5,081 bases of DNA, taken from assembly GCA_002293005.1 (NCBI GenBank), contig DBCJ01000079.1, positions 1 through 5,081 on the forward strand, in the 5' to 3' direction. The notes under the pieces were generated by a model. The model had not been told where the DNA came from. It saw nothing but the letters and a program-made list of their open reading frames with translations, and did not search any database. The translations under genes were made by a program, and so were the position numbers. The stretch's first letter is position 1; the number at the start of each line of letters is the position of its first letter. This DNA comes from Ignavibacteria bacterium UBA961 (GTDB taxonomy: Bacteria > Bacteroidota > Ignavibacteria > Kapaibacteriales > UBA961). Shown one piece after another: positions 1 to 5,081 of this stretch.

Positions 1-438
1 GATTGGTATTTCATTGATTCGATGAATGTCAGAAAGAAAGGGCAAAAATTCTATAAAGGATTTTCAACAAGCATCAATCAAAATGCTATTCGACAAGAGT
101 CCACGCCGATACCAATTCGACCGGGCGGACCTCAAGATCCTGATGAATCACCCGTATCAGTCGATGAAGACATTGCAGGCATTGCCATCGGAAATTATCC
201 CAATCCATGCGATGTCTCAACATTGATCCACTATGTGATTGCCAAAGATGCAATCGTTACGCTCACGATTCATGATGTCACCGGCAATGAAGTCATGCGT
301 CCGATAGATGCCATGCAATATCCTGCAGGACCGTATGCTGCTCAAGTGAATACAATGCAATTGTCTTCAGGAAATTACTATTACAAAATCCAATTGGGAT
401 CTCAAATCATAACGCGCTCATTCATCATCATACATTGA
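1..438 (+). CDS. Secreted protein with T9SS type A C-terminal sorting domain (3' part only)
   Basis: Reading frame 1 is open from the window edge to the TGA at 436-438, giving 145 visible residues. The first Met codon, at 22, is probably internal: no hydrophobic signal peptide follows it, yet T9SS cargo must cross the inner membrane by Sec, and the frame continues upstream without a stop. Visible residues 1-60 are a polar, Pro/Asp-rich linker. Residues about 64-145 match the roughly 80-residue type A sorting domain: YPNP at 66-69, a strand ending HDVTGNEV at 91-98 (family form YDVLGREV), then LSSGNYYYKIQLG at 121-133 (family form LASGVYFYRLQAG), ending in a hydrophobic RSFIIIH. In this family the domain directs export through the outer-membrane T9SS translocon, and it is then usually cleaved, with the cargo attached to the surface or released. 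The functional part of the protein lies upstream, so its activity cannot be named. Confidence 0.85.
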   Translation, partial: DWYFIDSMNVRKKGQKFYKGFSTSINQNAIRQESTPIPIRPGGPQDPDESPVSVDEDIAGIAIGNYPNPCDVSTLIHYVIAKDAIVTLTIHDVTGNEVMRPIDAMQYPAGPYAAQVNTMQLSSGNYYYKIQLGSQIITRSFIIIH

Positions 439-442
439 TGAT
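424..442 (+). other. Small inverted repeat across the stop codon of the T9SS gene
   Basis: ATCATCA at 424-430 and TGATGAT at 436-442 are exact reverse complements around a 5-base loop (TACAT), so the upstream gene's stop codon lies in the right arm. The stem has 7 pairs, only two of them G-C, and no T-tract follows, so it is not a standard intrinsic terminator. It lies just before the uvrA ribosome-binding site at 446-450. ATC/CAT repeats are common in this DNA, so chance is a fair explanation. Confidence 0.25.
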
Positions 443-445
443 CTC

Positions 446-450
446 GGAGA
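446..450 (+). promoter_or_regulatory. Weak ribosome-binding site of uvrA
   Basis: GGAGA sits 10 bases before the ATG at 461 in a 22-base gap. The spacing is slightly long but usable. It supports 461 as the start, as does the protein alignment, since the conserved UvrA opening (ITITHARVNNLKDIS) begins at residue 11. I see no convincing promoter in the gap; one could lie inside the upstream gene. Confidence 0.45.
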
Positions 451-460
451 ATATCTGTAC

Positions 461-3247
461 ATGCCCAAGCAATCACCACAAAAAAAACATATCACCATCA
501 CTCATGCACGCGTGAATAATCTCAAGGACATTTCTTGTGAAATTCCTCGCAATGCATTGACTGTCATATCCGGTGTGAGCGGTTCCGGAAAATCATCTCT
601 CGCTTTTGAAACACTCTATGCTGAAGGACAAAGAAGATTCGTGGAATCACTTTCTTCTTATGCCAGACAATTTCTTGATCGTATGAATAAACCCGATGTG
701 GAAAGCATCACGGGTTTGCCTCCCGCAATTGCAATAGAGCAAAGAGGTTTTGCGAGAAATCCACGATCAACAGTTGCCACGCAAACAGAGATATATGATT
801 ATCTCAGATTATTGTATGGTCGTATTGGCACTACAATCTGCACATGCGGTCGGGAAGTGAGAAAAGACACTCCTGCTCATGCGGCAAGTGTGATTTCAGA
901 ATGGAATGAAGGTGACAGACTCTATATTCTCTTTCCGATTCATATAGGTGAGCATTCATTCGAGCATGCCATTACATCCCTCATCGAAAATGGATTTTAT
1001 CGCGCTGTCATGCCAGCAAGTTCGGATATCATCGATTTGCAGGAGCATGTACATGCTTCAATTGAAGATGCTGATCAAATGTTCATGCTGGGAGATCGCA
1101 TCATCATCAAGAAGGATGAAGCATTTGTCTCGCGATTGACAGAATCATTGGAAACAGCATTCTCGCTCGGACATGGAAGAGTGACCGTCAGAAATATCTC
1201 ATCGATGGATGATGCCTGCTTCAGCAATGTACATGAATGCGCATTTTGCAATATCGAATATCAAGAACCGGAGCCACGACTATTCTCATTCAATAGTCCA
1301 TTCGGGGCTTGCAAGACTTGTCAAGGTTTTGGTAGAAGCGTGGGACTTGATACATCACTCGTGATTCCCGATATGCATTTATCACTTCAAAAAGGGGCTA
1401 TTCATCCATTTCGAACTGCAGGATTTACGGAGTATCATAGAGACTCATTGGATTTTGCCAGAAGACATTCCATTCCGGATGCCATACCATATTCTATGCT
1501 CACTGAGCGACAGCGTACCATGCTTTGGGAAGGTGATGCATTGTTTCCCGGAATCAATGGATTCTTTGCTTATGCGGAAGAAAAAGCAGCGGCAAAAGTT
1601 GGTTATCGTGTTTTACTGTCTCGATATCGTGGTTATACAACATGTCATGAATGTAATGGTGCAAGACTTCGAAAGTCAGCAAGACGAGTTTTTATTGCCG
1701 GTAAGACATTACCTGAAATCATTCGCATGACAATAGCTCAAGCATTTGCGTGGTTTGATGCATTACAGGTTTCTGAATCTCAATTTAAGATTGCGGAAAT
1801 GGTATTGAAAGAAATTCATTCACGACTTCGCATGCTTGTTGAGATCGGATTGGAATATATCACGCTCGACAGAATGGCTCACACGCTCTCTGGTGGTGAA
1901 TCTCAACGTATCACACTTGCAACATCGCTTGGTAGTTCATTGGTAGGTACTCTTTATGTACTCGATGAACCAAGTATAGGATTACATCATCGTGATACAT
2001 GGCGTTTGATGCAATTACTCAAAAGACTTCGCTCGCTTGGCAATACCGTCGTCGTGGTTGAACATGATCCTGAAATCATTGCATCTGCAGACCATGTGAT
2101 TGATATCGGACCAAAAGCCGGTGAACTTGGCGGTGAAATCATGTTTTCCGGTACCGTGAAAGACATGCTTGCTTCGAATGAATCTCTGACAGGGCAATAT
2201 CTATCCGGAAAAAAGAACATTGATATTCCAAAGAAAAGATCAAAGGGTAATGGTCACTTCTTGGAAATCATTGAACCCAAAGAGCGTAATTTGAAAGGTG
2301 ATACTGTATCCATTCCACTTGGTTGCATCACTGTTGTGACAGGTGTTTCGGGATCCGGAAAGAGTACGCTGGTTCATGAAGTTCTTGCCCCTGCATTGAA
2401 GAAAAAGTATGCCGGGTTTGCTGGTTCAATCGGAGCATGCAAAGACATTCTTGGCGCGGGAAATCTCCAAGCTGTCGAAATCGTGGATCAGTCTCCGATT
2501 GGAAAATCGTCTCGTTCAACGCCTGTAACATATACAAAAGCATTTGATGCCATTCGTGATCTTTTTGCTGAAACACCGGCTTCAAAACAATTGGGATGGC
2601 GCGCAGGACATTTCTCTTTCAATGTGCCCGGTGGTCGTTGTGAGACTTGCGAAGGTGAGGGAAGCGTCACGGTTGAAATGCAATTCTTGCCTGATATCAC
2701 ATTGCCTTGTGAATCGTGCAAAGGAACCAGATATAAAAAAGAAGCTCGAGACATCAATTATAAAGGTGCATCGATTGTCGATGTTTTGGGAATGACAGTG
2801 CATGAAGCACTCGCATTCTTTGCCGGAAATAAGCGCATCATCAATAAATTGCAAGTGCTGTCTGATGTCGGTTTGGGTTATGTTCGCCTTGGTCAGCCCA
2901 GCACGAAATTATCCGGCGGGGAAGCACAGAGAATTAAGTTGGCAACAGCCATCGATGATTCAAGAAGTGAAAAAACACTTTTTGTTTTTGATGAACCAAC
3001 CACTGGTTTACATCTGGATGATATCAATACTTTGCTCATGTGTTTTCGGGCTTTGGTGGAGAAAGGTCATTCAGTAATCATCATTGAACATCATCTGAAT
3101 ATCATTGCCGCGGCAGATTATGTGATTGATCTCGGACCCGAAGCAGGGGAGGAAGGTGGCTATGTGATAGCGTCCGGCACACCCGAGGAAATCATGAAAG
3201 AAAAACGCTCTCATACCGGAAAGGCATTGAAAACAGTCCTTATTTAA
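461..3247 (+). CDS. uvrA: UvrABC excinuclease subunit A (UvrA)
   Basis: This is the DNA-damage sensor of nucleotide excision repair. In this family a UvrA dimer finds bulky lesions in the cytoplasm, loads UvrB and leaves by ATP hydrolysis. The 928 residues match the usual length of about 930-950. ATPase 1 has Walker A GVSGSGKSS (38-46), signature LSGGESQRI (476-484), Walker B LYVLDEPS (498-505) and H535. ATPase 2 has Walker A GVSGSGKST (628-636), signature LSGGEAQRI (817-825), Walker B LFVFDEPT (840-847) and H877. Zinc module 1 uses C260/C263/C284/C287, a further CHEC lies at 395-398, and zinc module 2 uses C727/C730/C750/C753. A region of about 115 residues (131-245) occupies the UvrB-binding domain, so this is not the shortened UvrA2 type. 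Local departures from better-known UvrAs include EQRGFARNPRSTVATQ at 93-108 and H717 and P723 where many have Arg and Lys. Bacteroidota often carry more than one uvrA, so whether this is the main copy is open. The next gene begins 24 bases downstream. Confidence 0.97.
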   Translation: MPKQSPQKKHITITHARVNNLKDISCEIPRNALTVISGVSGSGKSSLAFETLYAEGQRRFVESLSSYARQFLDRMNKPDVESITGLPPAIAIEQRGFARNPRSTVATQTEIYDYLRLLYGRIGTTICTCGREVRKDTPAHAASVISEWNEGDRLYILFPIHIGEHSFEHAITSLIENGFYRAVMPASSDIIDLQEHVHASIEDADQMFMLGDRIIIKKDEAFVSRLTESLETAFSLGHGRVTVRNISSMDDACFSNVHECAFCNIEYQEPEPRLFSFNSPFGACKTCQGFGRSVGLDTSLVIPDMHLSLQKGAIHPFRTAGFTEYHRDSLDFARRHSIPDAIPYSMLTERQRTMLWEGDALFPGINGFFAYAEEKAAAKVGYRVLLSRYRGYTTCHECNGARLRKSARRVFIAGKTLPEIIRMTIAQAFAWFDALQVSESQFKIAEMVLKEIHSRLRMLVEIGLEYITLDRMAHTLSGGESQRITLATSLGSSLVGTLYVLDEPSIGLHHRDTWRLMQLLKRLRSLGNTVVVVEHDPEIIASADHVIDIGPKAGELGGEIMFSGTVKDMLASNESLTGQYLSGKKNIDIPKKRSKGNGHFLEIIEPKERNLKGDTVSIPLGCITVVTGVSGSGKSTLVHEVLAPALKKKYAGFAGSIGACKDILGAGNLQAVEIVDQSPIGKSSRSTPVTYTKAFDAIRDLFAETPASKQLGWRAGHFSFNVPGGRCETCEGEGSVTVEMQFLPDITLPCESCKGTRYKKEARDINYKGASIVDVLGMTVHEALAFFAGNKRIINKLQVLSDVGLGYVRLGQPSTKLSGGEAQRIKLATAIDDSRSEKTLFVFDEPTTGLHLDDINTLLMCFRALVEKGHSVIIIEHHLNIIAAADYVIDLGPEAGEEGGYVIASGTPEEIMKEKRSHTGKALKTVLI

Positions 3248-3271
3248 GCATCTATACCGTATTTTGCATAC

Positions 3272-4315
3272 ATGAATATCACCTTCAAGCACATATTTCG
3301 CATAGCGATCACGATGGCCATCGTGATTGGATCATCGTATTTTGCTTTGCAGAATATCAATCTGGACATACTCTTTTCAACTTTGTTGAATGCAAAATAT
3401 GAGTGGGTTCTGCTTTCCATACCGGTCATGTTGATATCTCATTGGCTCAGGGCATTGCGTTGGAAAACTATGCTTTCACCAGTTGTTGAAAAGCCATCAT
3501 TGCTCAATATGTTTTCAGCCGTAATGATCGGCTATGCAGTGAATAATGTGATACCGAAAGGTGGGGAATTACTTAGACCAATCATTTATTCTCGAAGAGA
3601 TAAAGTACCTTTGTCAACCGTTATGGCATCGATGATTGTCGAGCGTTTTTTCTTTGATGCAATCATGGTCTTGCTTTTCATTGCCGGTGTATTCATCTTC
3701 CAAAGAGCAGATATCGAACAGGCATTTCCTTGGTTTTCTTGGGCTCAGATGCTATCTGTCATCGGCATATTATCTTCAATTATCATTCTCATCTTGGTCA
3801 TCGCATTTTTCCCCGCTTTGACTGATTGGTTATTGAAAGTATTCGTCAAGCCATTTTCTCAATCCTTCTATGAGCGCATTCATCGCTTGACCGATACATT
3901 TGAGCAGGGTTTTGAAGTGATCAAAACACCTTCTCAGTATGTTCGACTCACATTGGAATCCTTCGGTATTTGGATAGGTTATCTCTTGCCCATGTGGATC
4001 ATGCTCTATTCTTTTGATTTTCAGGACCGATTGCATCTTGACATCATAGATGCCACCTTTTTGTTTTCTGTTGGTACACTATCCCAATTCACACCAGCGC
4101 CCGGCGGAATCGGAGTGTATCATTCACTTATTCAAACTGCAATGGTTGCGATTTTCGGCATTATGCCCGAAGAAGCTTTGGCTTATGCAACACTCACGCA
4201 TGGAATCAACCTGATTGTGTGTTTTGTGATTGGTGGCGCATTCTTCATCTATGAAAATAGAATTCAGCCATTGCCAACAGATTTGGATGAAATAGAAAAG
4301 GAAACAATCGGATGA
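3272..4315 (+). CDS. Lysylphosphatidylglycerol synthase transmembrane-type (flippase-like) membrane protein
   Basis: An integral inner-membrane protein of 347 residues, with the size and motifs of the UPF0104/LPG_synthase_TM (PF03706, YbhN/AglD-like) family. Visible motifs are HWLRALRWKTML (57-68), GYAVNNVIPKGGELLRPIIY (87-106), a conserved ERFFFD (124-129) and APGGIGVYHS (276-285). Hydrophobic segments lie at about 9-27, 45-62, 79-95, 126-144, 158-182, 230-248, 259-274, 282-297 and 305-327, so roughly eight or nine helices. There is no soluble C-terminal aminoacyl-transferase domain, so it is not a full MprF. Members have been linked to lipid or lipid-linked sugar handling, but the substrate here cannot be read from sequence. 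The start at 3272 has no Shine-Dalgarno; an in-frame ATG at 3314 (Met15) would remove the basic N-terminus (K6, R10) before the first helix, so 3272 is preferred. The gene lies 24 bases after uvrA and its stop overlaps the crcB start by 4 bases, suggesting one transcript. Confidence 0.85.
   Translation: MNITFKHIFRIAITMAIVIGSSYFALQNINLDILFSTLLNAKYEWVLLSIPVMLISHWLRALRWKTMLSPVVEKPSLLNMFSAVMIGYAVNNVIPKGGELLRPIIYSRRDKVPLSTVMASMIVERFFFDAIMVLLFIAGVFIFQRADIEQAFPWFSWAQMLSVIGILSSIIILILVIAFFPALTDWLLKVFVKPFSQSFYERIHRLTDTFEQGFEVIKTPSQYVRLTLESFGIWIGYLLPMWIMLYSFDFQDRLHLDIIDATFLFSVGTLSQFTPAPGGIGVYHSLIQTAMVAIFGIMPEEALAYATLTHGINLIVCFVIGGAFFIYENRIQPLPTDLDEIEKETIG
3308..3327. repeat. Perfect 20-base palindrome within the flippase-like gene
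   Basis: ATCACGATGG is followed directly by its reverse complement CCATCGTGAT, with the centre between 3317 and 3318. The first mismatch outward is 3307/3328. It covers codons 13-19 of the flippase-like gene, starting 36 bases after the first base of its start codon, and contains the in-frame ATG of Met15. In RNA it could fold into an 8-pair stem with a GGCC loop. The two halves are in codon register, so both strands encode the peptide ITMAIVI. It may be an operator-like site, an mRNA hairpin or a coincidence of coding sequence. The symmetry itself is certain; a function is not. Confidence 0.6.
4298..4302 (+). promoter_or_regulatory. Ribosome-binding site of crcB
   Basis: AAGGA lies 9 bases before the ATG at 4312, inside the last codons of the flippase-like gene. 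It is the best Shine-Dalgarno in the window and fixes the crcB start in the ATGA overlap. Together they suggest that ribosomes finishing the upstream gene reinitiate on crcB. Confidence 0.6.
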
Positions 4316-4689
4316 TATTCTTGTGGGTTGGACTTGGTGGTGCGATTGGAAGCATTCTTCGTTATCTAATCTCACAGGCATTGCAAGGTAGCACCGGACT
4401 TTTTCCAATCGGTACAATGGCTGTGAATGTGATTGGTTCCATCATTCTTGGCGCTCTCTTTGCCATGCAGGAAACTTCAGGGGAAGTCTTTAAGCAATCA
4501 ATGTGGCTTTTTTTGACGGTTGGTATTTGCGGTGGTTTCACCACATTTTCGACATTTGGTCTGGAAGCTTATCTTCTCTGGAAAGAAAAACATGTCGTGG
4601 AAGCCATGCTCTATATGGTATCTTCGATGATCGTTGCTCCCGCTTCAATTGCAAGCGGTTATGCACTCATCAAATCAATACAATCATAA
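4312..4689 (+). CDS. crcB: Fluoride ion channel CrcB/Fluc
   Basis: A small inner-membrane channel that lets toxic fluoride leave the cytoplasm. In this family two subunits pack antiparallel to form two pores. Length (125 residues) and motifs are typical: GLGGAIGSILRY (7-18), GTMAVNVIGS (34-43) with the conserved pore Asn39, and GICGGFTTFSTFGLE (71-85). That last motif holds the helix break that forms the central sodium site and the Phe residues F79 and F82, which correspond to the fluoride-lining Phe box. Four hydrophobic segments are visible at about 2-21, 33-52, 64-88 and 97-119. Only one copy is present, so a dual-topology homodimer is expected rather than the paired-gene heterodimer seen in some genomes. 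It overlaps the preceding membrane-protein gene by ATGA and meets hisS tail-to-tail 5 bases downstream. No fluoride riboswitch is visible before it or in the gaps upstream, so control by fluoride is not apparent here. Confidence 0.95.
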   Translation: MIFLWVGLGGAIGSILRYLISQALQGSTGLFPIGTMAVNVIGSIILGALFAMQETSGEVFKQSMWLFLTVGICGGFTTFSTFGLEAYLLWKEKHVVEAMLYMVSSMIVAPASIASGYALIKSIQS

Positions 4690-4725
4690 ATTGATTATCC
4701 AAAAAATGCATCCAATTCATCAATT
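4673..4725. other. AT-rich overlapping inverted repeats at the crcB/hisS convergence point
   Basis: AATCAAT (4673-4679) is complementary to ATTGATT (4690-4696), and AATTGAT (4689-4695) to ATCAATT (4719-4725). The two 7-pair stems share the central element, so only one can form at a time. They span the two stop codons and the 5-base gap between the convergent genes, where transcription of both strands should end. The stems are weak, with one G-C pair each, and no T-tract follows on either strand, so calling this a bidirectional terminator is tentative. Confidence 0.25.
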
Positions 4726-5081
4726 GACTTGGTGTATTGCATGCCTGATGACAAATCCTTGACGATGCAATTCTGATTCATGACCTCATCCGGTCCAATG
4801 ATGATCACATGTCCAATTCCCAATTTATCCGCCTCTTTCATCTGTGCTTTGAGCGATCTGTTTTGCACATCAACAATCACTTGTTTTCCTGATCTGATAC
4901 GCAATGCATGTGCACAAGAAATCACGGCTTTACGAGATTCATCACTTTCAAATCCAATGACATAAATTTCCGCATTTGATGCTTCCGGAATGGATTCTTG
5001 GGCATTCATTGCAAGAAGAAGTCTTTCCATCCCAAAAGCAAAGCCAATGGATGGTGTATGCTTCCCACCGAAATGCTCAAA
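4695..5081 (-). CDS. hisS: Histidyl-tRNA synthetase (C-terminal part; 5' end beyond window)
   Basis: This class II synthetase charges tRNA-His with histidine in the cytoplasm. The visible 128 residues are the C-terminal end. They open with the end of the catalytic domain, GGKHTPSIGFAFGMERLLLA at 5-24, which is class II motif 3 with its conserved Arg20 in GMER. An anticodon-binding domain follows at about 38-128: EIYVIGF (38-44), RSLKAQMKEADKLG (75-88), VIIIGPDE (92-99) and KDLSSGMQ (108-115), close to the usual HisRS forms. The frame is open to the window edge, and the Met codon at 5030-5028 is the Met of motif 3, not a start. The stop is TAA (4697-4695), five bases from the crcB stop on the opposite strand. 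The upstream HisRS signature with GGGRYD is outside the window, so a HisZ-like paralogue is not formally excluded, but HisZ normally lacks such a well-kept anticodon-binding domain. Confidence 0.95.
   Translation of the reverse strand, partial: FEHFGGKHTPSIGFAFGMERLLLAMNAQESIPEASNAEIYVIGFESDESRKAVISCAHALRIRSGKQVIVDVQNRSLKAQMKEADKLGIGHVIIIGPDEVMNQNCIVKDLSSGMQYTKSIDELDAFFG

Noticed and set aside
22..24. ATG as the true start of the T9SS protein
   Set aside because: There is no signal peptide after it, and the frame stays open to the window edge.
26..226. 66-codon open frame overlapping the T9SS gene
   Set aside because: It lies in another frame of the T9SS sorting-domain gene, resembles no known family and has no ribosome-binding site.
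1044..1057. 14-base palindrome AGCATGT/ACATGCT inside uvrA
   Set aside because: A dyad of this length is expected about 0.3 times by chance in a window this size, and it is deep in coding sequence.
1987..2854. Several open frames of 60-90 codons antisense to uvrA
   Set aside because: They sit opposite strongly conserved uvrA codons, overlap each other and have Cys/Ser/Phe-rich low-quality translations, as expected of shadow frames.
3248..3271. Possible Bacteroidota -7 promoter element (TAnnTTTG) before the flippase-like gene
   Set aside because: The sequence TATTTTG is one base short of the consensus and no TTG-type -33 element is evident at the right distance.
3244..3429. 61-codon minus-strand frame over the start of the flippase-like gene
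   Set aside because: Its only familiar peptide, ITMAIVI, arises because the 20-base palindrome reads the same on both strands; it is not an independent gene.
4250..4312. Fluoride riboswitch ahead of crcB
   Set aside because: The upstream region is coding sequence of the preceding gene, and I see nothing matching the riboswitch's conserved core; the 22- and 24-base gaps are too short to hold one.
5028..5030. ATG on the minus strand as the start of a 111-residue protein
   Set aside because: The frame continues upstream with FEHFGGKHTPSIGFAFG, which with the following MERL is HisRS motif 3, so the Met is internal.

Overview
The window is almost wholly coding. Only 51 of 5081 bases lie between genes, in gaps of 22, 24 and 5 bases, so no stretch over 300 bases lacks a gene. 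It holds five protein genes, two of them cut by the window edges. I see no RNA gene, insertion sequence, CRISPR array, attachment site or riboswitch.

Organism: the first gene ends in a type IX secretion (T9SS, type A) C-terminal sorting domain, a system confined largely to Bacteroidota and relatives (Chlorobiota, Ignavibacteriota, Kapabacteria). The UvrA sequence agrees, with Bacteroidota-like wording in its second zinc module (CETCEGEGSVTVEMQF) and around its Walker B motifs (GLHHRDT, LFVFDEPTTGLH). The DNA is moderately AT-rich and most starts have poor Shine-Dalgarno sequences, which also fits. The exact phylum within this group is inference.

Layout: on the + strand come the 3' end of a secreted T9SS cargo protein (1-438), a full-length uvrA (461-3247), a lysylphosphatidylglycerol-synthase-type transmembrane protein (3272-4315) and a crcB/fluC fluoride channel (4312-4689). 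On the - strand, tail-to-tail with crcB, is the 3' part of hisS (4695-5081 and beyond). The three complete + strand genes have gaps of 24 and -4 bases and no visible terminator between them, so they probably share a transcript. The flippase-like gene and crcB overlap in an ATGA and are probably translationally coupled.

How they work together: no single pathway is evident. UvrA is DNA repair, CrcB is fluoride export, the flippase-like protein is an envelope protein of unknown substrate, HisRS is translation and the T9SS protein is a surface or secreted product. This looks like an ordinary housekeeping stretch. I found no evidence of an undescribed multi-gene system. The most distinctive sequence-level oddity is a perfect 20-base palindrome just inside the flippase-like gene, whose two strands encode the same peptide.
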